A stretch of DNA of 64,000 bases from Pseudomonas thermotolerans DSM 14292 (GTDB lineage: Bacteria > Pseudomonadota > Gammaproteobacteria > Pseudomonadales > Pseudomonadaceae). Below, in pieces: positions 48,975 through 56,903 of the stretch; position 1 is the stretch's first letter; every line of letters begins with the position of its first letter. The position numbers were made by a program, and so were the translations under genes. The stretch spans positions 62,001 through 126,000 of the forward strand of contig NZ_KB822609.1 in the NCBI RefSeq assembly GCF_000364625.1, in the 5' to 3' direction. The notes under the pieces are model-generated. The model was given only the letters and a program-made list of their open reading frames with translations, made no database searches and had not been told where the DNA came from.

Positions 48975-50711
48975 ATGCCCCAGCACTGGCCGGCCGAGGC
49001 TATTGCCCGCCTGATTCTCGATGGCTTCGACGACTACCGCGAGCACTTCCGGCGGATCACCGACGGAGCGCGGGCGCGCTTCGAGCAGGCGCAGTGGGTG
49101 GAGGCCCAGCGCGCCGCCGCCGAACGCATCGCCCTCTACGAGGAGAAGGTGGCGGAGACCCGCGGTCGCCTGCGCGACCGCTTCGACGAGGAGGTGCTGT
49201 TCGACGTGCAGCACTGGCCGCTGGTGAAGAGCGCCTACATCGGCCTGATCGACGTGCGCTTCGACGACGAGTTGGCGGAGACCTGGTACAACTCGATCTT
49301 CTGCAGCCTGTTCAGCCACGACCTGATCAGCGATGGCTGCATGTTCATCCACACCACCCGGCCGTCGCTGCGCGCCCAGGAGCGCGTGGCGCAGACCCGT
49401 AGCTACCTGCCCAGGCAGGACCTGGCCGGCACCCTGGAGCGGATCCTCCAGGACTACGGCTTCAGCGTGCCCTACGAGGACCTGCCGCGTGACCTCGAGC
49501 GCCTGGAGGCGCAACTGCGCGCCAGCCTGCCGGACTGGGTGTGCAAGGACCCGGAGCTGTGCATCGAGCTGTTCTCTTCGGTGCTCTACCGCAACAAGGG
49601 TGCCTACCTAGTCGGGCGCATCTTCACCCGCGACGAGCAGTGGCCGCTGGTGATTCCGCTGCTGCACCGCGAGGGGCAGGGCATCCAGGCCGACGCGGTG
49701 ATCACCGACGAGGCCGAGGTGTCGATCATCTTCTCCTTCACCCGCTCCTACTTCATGGTCGACGTGGCGGTACCGGCGGAGTTCATCGGCTTCCTCAAGC
49801 GCATCCTGCCCGGCAAGCACATCGCCGAGCTGTACACCTCGATCGGTTTCTACAAGCACGGCAAGTCAGAGTTCTACCGGGCGCTGATCAACCACCTGGC
49901 CAACACCGACGACAGGTTCATCATGGCCCCCGGGGTGCGCGGCATGGTGATGAGCGTGTTCACCCTGCCGGGCTTCAACACCGTGTTCAAGATCATCAAG
50001 GACCGCTTCTCGCCGTCGAAGAACGTCGACCGCAACACGGTGATCGAGAAGTACCGCCTGGTGAAGAGCGTCGACCGCGTCGGGCGCATGGCCGATACCC
50101 AGGAATTCGCAGACTTCCGCTTCCCGAAGGCCAAGTTCGACCCGGACTGCCTGGCCGAGCTGCTGGAGGTGGCGCCCTCCACGGTGGAGATCGAGAACGG
50201 CGACACCGTGCTGATCCGCCACTGCTGGACCGAACGGCGCATGACCCCGCTGAACATCTACCTGGAGAACGCCAGCGAGTCCCAGGTGCGCGAGGCACTC
50301 TACGACTACGGCCTGGCCATCAAGCAGCTGGCCGCGGCGAACATCTTCCCCGGCGACATGCTGCTGAAGAACTTCGGCGTCACCCGTCACGGGCGGGTGG
50401 TGTTCTACGACTACGACGAGATCAGCTTCCTCACCGAGGTGAACTTCCGCAAGATCCCGCCGCCGCGTTACCCGGAGGACGAGATGTCCGGCGAGCCCTG
50501 GTATTCCATCGGCCCCAACGACGTGTTCCCCGAGGAGTTCCCGCCCTTCCTGTTCGCCGACCTGCACCAGCGCCGGCTGTTCAGCCAGTTGCACGGCGAC
50601 CTGTTCGACGCCGACTACTGGAAGGGCGTGCAGGAGAAGATCCGCGCCGGCAAGGTGATCGACGTCTTCCCCTACCGCCGTCAGGAAGAGCCGCTGGCGC
50701 TGCCCGCCTAG
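48975..50711 (+). CDS. aceK: Isocitrate dehydrogenase kinase/phosphatase
   Basis: Bifunctional enzyme that phosphorylates and dephosphorylates isocitrate dehydrogenase to switch carbon between the TCA cycle and the glyoxylate shunt. It has 578 residues from the ATG at 48975 ([15 protein letters not shown]). Characteristic stretches are [20 protein letters not shown], the ATP-binding region around [16 protein letters not shown], and [28 protein letters not shown]. It stands alone here, without aceA/aceB neighbours. Convergent with the YebC-family gene. Confidence 0.97.
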   Translation: MPQHWPAEAIARLILDGFDDYREHFRRITDGARARFEQAQWVEAQRAAAERIALYEEKVAETRGRLRDRFDEEVLFDVQHWPLVKSAYIGLIDVRFDDELAETWYNSIFCSLFSHDLISDGCMFIHTTRPSLRAQERVAQTRSYLPRQDLAGTLERILQDYGFSVPYEDLPRDLERLEAQLRASLPDWVCKDPELCIELFSSVLYRNKGAYLVGRIFTRDEQWPLVIPLLHREGQGIQADAVITDEAEVSIIFSFTRSYFMVDVAVPAEFIGFLKRILPGKHIAELYTSIGFYKHGKSEFYRALINHLANTDDRFIMAPGVRGMVMSVFTLPGFNTVFKIIKDRFSPSKNVDRNTVIEKYRLVKSVDRVGRMADTQEFADFRFPKAKFDPDCLAELLEVAPSTVEIENGDTVLIRHCWTERRMTPLNIYLENASESQVREALYDYGLAIKQLAAANIFPGDMLLKNFGVTRHGRVVFYDYDEISFLTEVNFRKIPPPRYPEDEMSGEPWYSIGPNDVFPEEFPPFLFADLHQRRLFSQLHGDLFDADYWKGVQEKIRAGKVIDVFPYRRQEEPLALPA

Positions 50712-50792
50712 CGTTCGTCCGCCGGCTCCCGGGAATGATGAGCGCCCCGGAACTGCGCAAGGCCCTGGGGCTGGCGGAGGAGTAGGGCAGGC

Positions 50793-50818
50793 GGCGTCCC
50801 CGATCGGCTGGGGACGCC
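50793..50818. terminator. Hairpin between convergent aceK and the YebC-family gene
   Basis: A perfect 9-bp stem GGCGTCCCC / GGGGACGCC with an eight-base loop. No T run on either side, so its strength as a bidirectional terminator is unsure. Confidence 0.5.
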
Positions 50819-50831
50819 AGCGCTGGGGCGG

Positions 50832-51533
50832 TCAGGCGCTCAGGCCGACGTAGACGTGCTGCACGTCGTCGTGGTTGTCGATGGCCTCCAGGAAGGCTTC
50901 CACCTCCTCCAACTGCTCGGCGCTCAGGCCGCTCACCGGGTTCTTCGGCCGGTAGCCGAGTTTGGCCGTCTGCACGGTGAAGCCGAACTCGGGCAGCGCC
51001 TTGCTCACCGCGTCCAGGTCGGTGGGGTCGGTGACGAACAGGGTGGCACCCTCGTCGGATGGCTCGAAGTCCTGGGCGCCGGCCTCGATGGCGGCCAGCT
51101 CCGGGTCGGCATCGTTTTCCGGGGTGTCTTCGATCAGCCCCACGTGGTCGAAGTCCCAGCTCACCGAGCCGGAGGAGCCCAACTGGCCCTTGCGGAACAG
51201 CACGCGGATCTCTGCCACGGTGCGGTTCAGGTTGTCGGTCAGACACTCGACGATCACCGGCACCTGGTGCGGGGCGAAGCCCTCATAGAGGGTGCGCTCG
51301 TAGTTGATCACCTCGCCGCTGAGGCCCGCGCCCTTCTTGATCGCGCGCTCCAGGGTGTCCTTGGGCATGGAGGCCTTCTTGGCCTGGTGCACGGCCAGGC
51401 GCAGTTTGGGGTTCATGTCCGGGTCGGCGCCGTTGCGCGCAGCGATCATGATTTCTTTCACCAGCTTGCCGAAGATCTTTCCCTTGGCATTGGCGGCGGC
51501 TTCTTTGGGTTTGGCTTTCCACTGGGCGCCCAT
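50832..51533 (-). CDS. YebC/PmpR-family DNA-binding or translation factor
   Basis: 233 residues from the ATG at 51533 ([13 protein letters not shown]); a longer reading is open but unlike the family. Conserved are [54 protein letters not shown] and [11 protein letters not shown]. YebC proteins were viewed as transcription regulators; recent work links some to relief of ribosome stalling at prolines. This copy begins GAQW rather than AGHSKW, marking it as the second (YeeN-like) paralogue group. Confidence 0.9.
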   Translation of the reverse strand: MGAQWKAKPKEAAANAKGKIFGKLVKEIMIAARNGADPDMNPKLRLAVHQAKKASMPKDTLERAIKKGAGLSGEVINYERTLYEGFAPHQVPVIVECLTDNLNRTVAEIRVLFRKGQLGSSGSVSWDFDHVGLIEDTPENDADPELAAIEAGAQDFEPSDEGATLFVTDPTDLDAVSKALPEFGFTVQTAKLGYRPKNPVSGLSAEQLEEVEAFLEAIDNHDDVQHVYVGLSA

Positions 51534-51561
51534 GGCGGAGTTCTCGCAGGTTGCGGACATG

Positions 51562-51594
51562 AAAAACCCGGGCACGGCGCGGGCCGGCCCGGGT
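51562..51594 (-). terminator. Intrinsic terminator after the ankyrin gene
   Basis: On the minus strand ACCCGGGC / GCCCGGGT (8-bp stem, 13-base loop) runs into TTTTC, between the ankyrin gene stop and the YebC-family start. Confidence 0.78.
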
Positions 51595-51633
51595 CGGTAG
51601 GCGGGCGATTCTAGCAGTGCCTGGCCGGCGCGG

Positions 51634-52158
51634 CTAAGCCACTGCCGTGTGGTGCTCGCGCTGCAGGCGCTCCAGGACGCGCAGCGAGTGCATCCGCCAG
51701 GCTAGCTCCATGGCGGTGGAGCCTTCCTCGGAGCGTGCCTCGGGGTCGGCGCCGCGGGCCAGCAGCCGCTCCACGGCTTCCAGCTGGTCGAACATGGCGG
51801 CGACCATCAGCGGGGTCTTGCCGCTCGGCAGGCGGCCGTTGGGATCGGCGCCGTGGTCGAGCAGCAAGTCGATCATCGCCAGGTTGCCCTGGAAGGCGGC
51901 GTTGGCCAGCGGCGTCTGACCGTTGGCATTACACAGCTCGGGGTCGGCGTTGTATTCCAGCAGCAGGGTGGTGGTCGCCAAGTGGCCGTGGTAGCTGGCC
52001 AGCATCAGCAGGCTGTCGCCCCAATGGTTGCACAGGTCGGCCGGCAGGCCGTCGGCGAGCAGCACGCGCAGTTCGTCGGTGCCGCCGTTGCGGGCCAGGT
52101 CGAGGGCCTGCTCGGCGAGGGGGGCGGAGTCCTTGTCCAGGTTAAGGCTGGTGTTCAT
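51634..52158 (-). CDS. Ankyrin-repeat protein
   Basis: 174 residues with about four ankyrin repeats ([85 protein letters not shown]). No signal peptide, so likely cytosolic. Similar proteins accompany catalase KatB in P. aeruginosa (AnkB), but no catalase gene lies here. Partner unknown. Confidence 0.92.
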   Translation of the reverse strand: MNTSLNLDKDSAPLAEQALDLARNGGTDELRVLLADGLPADLCNHWGDSLLMLASYHGHLATTTLLLEYNADPELCNANGQTPLANAAFQGNLAMIDLLLDHGADPNGRLPSGKTPLMVAAMFDQLEAVERLLARGADPEARSEEGSTAMELAWRMHSLRVLERLQREHHTAVA

Positions 52159-52579
52159 GAATACGCCTTGTTCCGTTGGGGATGGGAGGAGGATAAGTCC
52201 GCCATCCGGTCAAGGCTCATTGGGGTTTTCGATGGGGTCGATTGATGGCCTCATGCGAGCATCGGCTGGCGCAGTTTGCCGGGGAGCGCTCAGGCAGATC
52301 GGCGGCCGGCAGGTCGCCTCGGCCCATGTGCAGGGGGATCGGGCAAATCTATCCCAACGCCTGAGGGCTATCACGCGGCCTTTCCCGTCGTGTCCAGGCG
52401 GGCCTGTTCGGATTCCTGCTAGGTTCGAGTCAATTTGACCGATTGTTGTTGCTATGACTCCATTTGGCCTGTTGTCATAACTACACGTTCAGGCGTGACA
52501 GGCCGACGCTGCTGGTGGTTTCCATTGGCATGCTTCGTGGTTGGAGAGAGACAGACTCTACACCTTCGGGAGAACCACC
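52159..52579. other. Regulatory spacer upstream of the ppyR-like/nnrS pair
   Basis: 421 bases, AT-richer around 52420-52500, holding the divergent promoters of the ankyrin gene and the nnrS pair. I looked for an Anr/Dnr box (TTGAT-N4-ATCAA) and a good -24/-12 promoter and found neither. GGGAGAACCACC precedes the 52580 start. Confidence 0.5.
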
Positions 52580-52828
52580 ATGAGCGAACTCTTCGGCTGC
52601 CCCCTACGGGCCCTGCGTCTGTCCGGCCATCTGCTGCTGGCCGGTGGCGTGCTGCTGGTGCTCGGCGTCAGCGCTGCCTACGGCTTCGAGCATCTGCTGA
52701 GCATCCCTCAACAGGTTCTGGCCCACAGCTGCGTGATCCTCGGTCCGACCCTGTTGAAGATCGGCTACGTGCTGCGCCTGCTCGCCCAGCACAACCTGCA
52801 CGGGGAGCCCTGCTGTGCTGTTGCTTGA
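52580..52828 (+). CDS. Small inner-membrane protein, PpyR-like
   Basis: 82 residues from the ATG at 52580 (MSELFGCPLRALR) with two hydrophobic helices (about 14-34 and 42-66). Its stop lies 14 bases inside nnrS, so they are co-translated. In P. aeruginosa the gene before the NnrS-family gene PA2662 is PA2663, PpyR, reported to affect psl and pyoverdine expression. The link is by position, size and membrane topology, so moderate confidence. Confidence 0.75.
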   Translation: MSELFGCPLRALRLSGHLLLAGGVLLVLGVSAAYGFEHLLSIPQQVLAHSCVILGPTLLKIGYVLRLLAQHNLHGEPCCAVA

Positions 52829-54002
52829 TCGTACGGCCGCCTTGCGTATCCCGCCGCTCTGGCGCCTGGGCTTCCGGCCCTTCTTCCTCGCCGGTGCGCT
52901 GTTCGCCCTCGTCGCCATCGCCCTGTGGGGTGTCATCCTCGCTGGCTTGCTGCCCACCTGGCAGCCGCCCGGCGGGGTGCTGGCCTGGCACCGCATCGAG
53001 ATGCCGTTCGGCTTCGGCCTGGCGGTGATCGCCGGCTTCCTGCTCACCGCGGTGCAGAACTGGACCGGCCGTCCGGGGCTTTCCGGCTGGCCGCTGGCCG
53101 GACTCTTCGCCCTCTGGTGCCTGGGGCGGCTGGCCTGGTTCGTGCCGCTGCCCGTCGCCCTGCTGGCCGTCCTGCAACTGGCCTTCGTACCGGTTCTGGC
53201 CTGGGTGCTGGGGCGGTCGATCTTCATCGCCCGGCAGACGCACAACTACCCGATTCCCGGGGTGCTGATGCTGATCGGCCTGAGTCAGGCGCTCAGCCTC
53301 TACGGCCTGGCTTGCGGAGAACCGGAGCTACAGCGTCGCGGCGTGCTGGCCGCGCTCTGGCTGATCGCCGCCCTGATGGGGATGATCGGCGGACGGGTGA
53401 TTCCGTTCTTCACCCAACGTGGCCTCGGCCGGGCGCAGCCGTTCCCGGCGCGGCCCTGGCAGAACTGGTTGGCGCTGGCCGCTACCCTGCTGATCGCCCT
53501 GTCCCTGGCCGCCGGGCAGGGGGCCAGGCCGCAGCCGCTCTGGGCGTTGCCCTACCTGCTGGTGGCCGGCATCCATGCCCTGCAGCTTTGGCGCTGGCGC
53601 GCCGGTGGGATCTGGCACGTGCCGCTGCTCTGGGCGCTGCACCTAGCCTTCGCCTGGCTGGTCCTCGCCGCCCTGGGCATGGCGGCCTGGCACCTGGGGC
53701 TGCTGGCCGTGCAGAGCCTGGCGACCCATGCTCTGACCGTCGGTGCCATGGGCGGGCTGATCCTCGCCATGATCGCCCGGGTCACCCTCGGGCATACCGG
53801 CCGCCCGCTGCAGCCGCCGCGGAGCATGACCTGGGCCTTCGTTGCGCTGCATCTGGGGGCGGCCAGCCGGGTGCTGCTGGCGCCCTTCGGCAGCCATGCC
53901 CTGTGGTTGGCCGCGGCTTGTTGGAGCCTGGCTTTCGCGCTCTATCTGAAGGACTATGCGCCCATGCTCTGTCGGGCGCGGGTGGACGGCCATCCGGGCT
54001 GA
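52815..54002 (+). CDS. nnrS: NnrS-family heme-copper membrane protein
   Basis: 395 residues with about 12 transmembrane helices. Family stretches are LGFRPFFLAGALFA at the start, WHRIEMPFGFGLAVIAGFLLTAVQNWTG, GGRVIPFFTQRG, and HALTVGAMGGLILAMIARVTLGHTGR with conserved His residues that can bind heme or copper. NnrS proteins relieve nitrosative stress. Overlaps the ppyR-like gene by 14 bases. Confidence 0.94.
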   Translation: MLLLDRTAALRIPPLWRLGFRPFFLAGALFALVAIALWGVILAGLLPTWQPPGGVLAWHRIEMPFGFGLAVIAGFLLTAVQNWTGRPGLSGWPLAGLFALWCLGRLAWFVPLPVALLAVLQLAFVPVLAWVLGRSIFIARQTHNYPIPGVLMLIGLSQALSLYGLACGEPELQRRGVLAALWLIAALMGMIGGRVIPFFTQRGLGRAQPFPARPWQNWLALAATLLIALSLAAGQGARPQPLWALPYLLVAGIHALQLWRWRAGGIWHVPLLWALHLAFAWLVLAALGMAAWHLGLLAVQSLATHALTVGAMGGLILAMIARVTLGHTGRPLQPPRSMTWAFVALHLGAASRVLLAPFGSHALWLAAACWSLAFALYLKDYAPMLCRARVDGHPG

Positions 54003-54046
54003 GCGCCCGGGCGCGGGAGGAACCGCAGTGCGCGGCCGAGGGGCTG

Positions 54047-54311
54047 AATCCAGGGAAGGAGCACTTGCATCTCGAGTCTGGCACCTGCCTCTGGAACAGG
54101 GTGGGGAGCGGCAGTGAGGTGCTGCTGGATGTCGATGGCGCCGAGCTGCAGCTGGAAACCCCCGCGGGAATGCGGCCCGCTGGCCGACTGCCAGCTGCGC
54201 GTGCACTTGGGTTCGGAACTGCGCCGCGAGCAGTTCCACCTGGTCGGGCATCGCGAAAGCGACGGCAGCCTGATCTACACCAACGCGGTGACGGTCGACC
54301 AGCTGGGTTGA
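54047..54311 (+). pseudogene. Small hypothetical gene with a probable frameshift
   Basis: Downstream of nnrS, one frame reads GTCLWNRVGSGSEVLLDVDG, then LQLETPAG. Near 54165-54170 the sense moves to the next frame: ECGPLADCQLRVHLGSELRR, ending VTVDQLG with a stop at 54309-54311. Joined, it would encode about 85 residues. The start is unclear: AAGGAG lies at 54056 but the nearest start-like codon (TTG 54065) is very close. It could also be two unrelated short readings, but the even composition across the join favours a broken gene. Confidence 0.5.
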
Positions 54312-54344
54312 GCGCAGCCGGGCCAGGCCCGGCTGCAGCCCTGC

Positions 54345-54935
54345 TTAGGCCTGGACCTGGAACACCTCGGCCAGGTGCCGGCGGTAGCGCTCGACGTCGC
54401 CCTCGATGTTCGGGCGCTTCATCACGTCGGTGCACAGGAAGGTGGGCAGCGCCTGCATGCCGAGGAACTGATTGGCCTTGTGGAAGGGGAAGTAGACCGC
54501 GTCCACGCCCTTGCCCTCGAAGAAGTCCTCGGGGTCGTCGAAGGCCTGCTGCGGCGCGTTCCAGGTGACCGAGAGCATGTAGCGCTTGCCGTGGACCAGA
54601 CCGCCGCTGCCATACTTCTGCGAGGCGTCCGAGCGGGTGCGGCCGTCATTGGCGTACAGACTGCCGTGGCCGGCGGTGAACACCTCGTCCAGGTACTTCT
54701 TCATCGTCCAGGGCGCGCCCATCCACCAGCCGGGCATCTGGTAGATCACCACGTCGGCCCAGAGGATCTTCTGTACTTCCTCGGCGATGTCGTAGCCGTC
54801 CTCGATCACCGTGGTTTTCAGGTCGAAGCCGGCACGATCCAGGAAGGCCAGCGCGGTCTCGTGCAGGGTGGCGTTGTAGCGACCGTTGGAGTGGGCGAAC
54901 TGCTTGCCGCCGTTGATGAGCAGGATCTTCTTCAT
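54345..54935 (-). CDS. mdaB: NAD(P)H quinone reductase, MdaB type
   Basis: 196 residues, flavodoxin-like fold binding FAD/FMN. It opens MKKILLINGGKQFAHSNGRYN and has DVVIYQMPGWWMGAPWTMKKY, the typical MdaB cofactor stretch, and SVTWNAPQQAFDD. Two-electron reduction of quinones protects against redox cycling. GAGGCATC precedes the ATG at 54935. Nearby genes are unrelated. Confidence 0.94.
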   Translation of the reverse strand: MKKILLINGGKQFAHSNGRYNATLHETALAFLDRAGFDLKTTVIEDGYDIAEEVQKILWADVVIYQMPGWWMGAPWTMKKYLDEVFTAGHGSLYANDGRTRSDASQKYGSGGLVHGKRYMLSVTWNAPQQAFDDPEDFFEGKGVDAVYFPFHKANQFLGMQALPTFLCTDVMKRPNIEGDVERYRRHLAEVFQVQA

Positions 54936-55060
54936 GATGCCTCCACTAACGAAAAGTGGCGGCAGGCTACCGGCTCCGCGAAGGCGAAACCAGACGGCGG
55001 TGGGAAAATCATCCTTGACGGAAATGCACGAATCCGGGCCTGTCCCTGGCCCGGAGCGCT

Positions 55061-55450
55061 TCAGGCCTGGCCTGGCTGGGGCGCGGTCTGGGCCAGCCAG
55101 GCCTCGGCCTGTGCTTCCTGGCCCGGCTCGAAGGCGCGCAGCTGGATGCCCGGAAACAGCGCCCCCTCGATCTCGCTCAGCTTGCGCAGCCATTCCCGGT
55201 CGGCAAGCACCGCGATGCGCTCGAAGCGGCGCAGGAAGCGCAGCAGTTGGGGAATGCGCGCCAGCTCGACGCCCAGCGCGCCCAGAGTGGGGATTTCGAG
55301 GTTCTGGATGCGGTAGAGCATCCGTCCGTGCTCGATGCCCTCGGCCTTGCGGAACAGCTCGTCCAGGGCGATGCGCATCTGGATGCTGTCCAGCTTGCCG
55401 GTGAGGGTCACGTCGATGCGGTTGGCGCCCTTGTGGTTGACCTGGAACAT
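55061..55450 (-). CDS. SpoIIAA-like (STAS/SEC14-type) protein
   Basis: 129 residues. A single alpha/beta domain of the SpoIIAA-like family (DUF3478 type): VTLTGKLDSIQMRIALDELF, MLYRIQNLEIPTLGALGVEL, IAVLADREWLRKLSEIEGALFPG. No signal peptide. These proteins may bind lipids or take part in anti-anti-sigma type contacts; no partner kinase lies nearby. Function open. Confidence 0.85.
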   Translation of the reverse strand: MFQVNHKGANRIDVTLTGKLDSIQMRIALDELFRKAEGIEHGRMLYRIQNLEIPTLGALGVELARIPQLLRFLRRFERIAVLADREWLRKLSEIEGALFPGIQLRAFEPGQEAQAEAWLAQTAPQPGQA

Positions 55451-55551
55451 GGTGGCTCCTGTGGGGAAAACGGCTCCTGGCCTTGCGGAAGGCTACCCGG
55501 CCTGCCTCTTCAGCATAGCCGGGGGAGCCTCTTGGCACGGGGCCTGGCAGG

Positions 55552-55851
55552 TCATTTCACGGCATCGAGTCGCTTGTCGGTGAACACGCACAGCACGCCG
55601 GCGCGGTTATGCATCACCTGATGATTGAAGTCGCAGTAGGCGGCCGCCACGCTCAGGGCGGTCTGTTCGGTGATCTGCTGGTTGCCGTCCGGGCGGAACC
55701 AGGCCATCTGCCCGGGCTTGCAGCGCTCGGCCTGGGGATCGGTGTTGTAGATGCACAGGCTGCTCTCCACCCGCTCGGTTTCCTCGTCGGTGCAGGCGGA
55801 GAGGGTGACGACGGCAGCGCTCAGCAGAAGCAGGCGGGAAAGGGTGCGCAT
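55552..55851 (-). CDS. Small lipoprotein of unknown function
   Basis: 99 residues. The signal peptide ends in lipobox TLSAC (Cys ~20). The mature part has four Cys (SSLCIYNTD, AERCKPGQMAWF, AAYCDFNHQ, GVLCVFTDK) that could form two disulfides. Conserved-looking but unknown to me. Divergent from the CAP-domain gene. Confidence 0.8.
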   Translation of the reverse strand: MRTLSRLLLLSAAVVTLSACTDEETERVESSLCIYNTDPQAERCKPGQMAWFRPDGNQQITEQTALSVAAAYCDFNHQVMHNRAGVLCVFTDKRLDAVK

Positions 55852-56003
55852 GGCGAGGATCCTGTTTATCCGGGAATGTGCGGATTAGTGCCGGCGCTGC
55901 CGGAAAGGTTCCGCGGCCGGGTTGTTCCTCCACCACCTGCGCGAGGGCGAAAATGGGCAGCAATGCGCATATCATGGCCCCATTCCACCGGAAGGAGACT
56001 TGC

Positions 56004-56852
56004 ATGCGCACTCTGCCATTCGCTCTGGGGATCGTCATGCTGGCGCTGGGGCTGCCGTTCGCCAGCGGCGCCCGGGCGGCCGACGAAGCCCAGTTGGTCG
56101 CCTCGATCAACGCCTACCGCAGCCAGGTGCAGCCGTGCGGTAAGGAGTCCTCCGAGCCCCTGCCGCCGCTGGCCATCGAGCCGCGCCTGGCCCTGCCGGC
56201 CGGCGACCAGGACTGGCGGCCGGCGCTGGAGCGTTCCGGCTATCCCATGGTCAGCGTCAGTGCCATCAGCCTGTCCGGCCCCAAGGATGCCACTGCGGCC
56301 ATGACCGCGCTGCAGGAAAGCTTCTGCGAGGTGCTGCTGGATCCGCAGTTCGTCGACGTCGGAGTGAGTCGCGTCGGCAACTACTGGCGCATCGTCCTCG
56401 CCCGTCCGCTGCTGGAAGGCCGTCTGGGCGACTGGCAGACGGAAGGGCAGCGGCTGCTGGAACTGATCAACGACGCCCGCGGCCAGGCCCGTCAGTGCGG
56501 CGCGCAGTCCTTCGGTCCGGCCGCGCCGCTGGCCTGGAACGCCGAGCTGGGCAGCACCGCTGAGGAGCACAGCCGGGCGATGGCCAACGGCAACTTCTTC
56601 TCCCACCGCAGCCGCGACGGCCGCACCCCCAGCGACCGCGCGGAACTGGCCGGCTACTCGGGCCAACTGATCGGCGAGAACATCGCCGCCGGCCTGGATA
56701 CCGCACGCAAGGTGCTGGACGGCTGGCTGGCCAGCCCCAGCCACTGCGCCAACCTGATGAATCCGCAGTTCGCCGACCTGGGCGCCGCCTATGCGGTGGA
56801 CCCGAAGAGCGATGCGGGCATCTACTGGACCGTGGTGTTCGGCGCGCCCTGA
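56004..56852 (+). CDS. Secreted CAP-domain protein with a degenerate second CAP copy
   Basis: 282 residues. Signal peptide to about residue 24 (ASGARAADE). The C-terminal half (about 148-282) is a normal bacterial CAP/SCP domain: LLELINDARGQARQCG, EEHSRAMANGNFFSHRSRDG, GENIAAG, and PQFADLGAAY. The N-terminal half repeats its ends: LVASINAYRSQVQPCG and DPQFVDVGVSRVGNYWRIVLARP, but lacks the His/Glu centre. So it looks like a tandem duplication with one decayed copy. GGAAGGAG precedes the ATG. Likely periplasmic or secreted; role unknown. Confidence 0.88.
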   Translation: MRTLPFALGIVMLALGLPFASGARAADEAQLVASINAYRSQVQPCGKESSEPLPPLAIEPRLALPAGDQDWRPALERSGYPMVSVSAISLSGPKDATAAMTALQESFCEVLLDPQFVDVGVSRVGNYWRIVLARPLLEGRLGDWQTEGQRLLELINDARGQARQCGAQSFGPAAPLAWNAELGSTAEEHSRAMANGNFFSHRSRDGRTPSDRAELAGYSGQLIGENIAAGLDTARKVLDGWLASPSHCANLMNPQFADLGAAYAVDPKSDAGIYWTVVFGAP

Positions 56853-56903
56853 GGAGCGGTCCTCACGGCGGCTGGCACGGTTCCGGCGTCGGCCGGGAGC
56901 GGC

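Noticed and set aside
50736..50786. Short 16-codon reading after aceK (MMSAPELRKALGLAEE)
   Set aside because: Has no good ribosome site, is too short to judge, and no homology is known to me. Perhaps a trace of a lost gene.
52531..52556. Sigma-54 promoter upstream of the ppyR-like gene (TGGCATGCTTCGTGGT)
   Set aside because: The -12 element has GG instead of the near-invariant GC, so I do not call it, though NO-responsive FhpR-type control would make sense.
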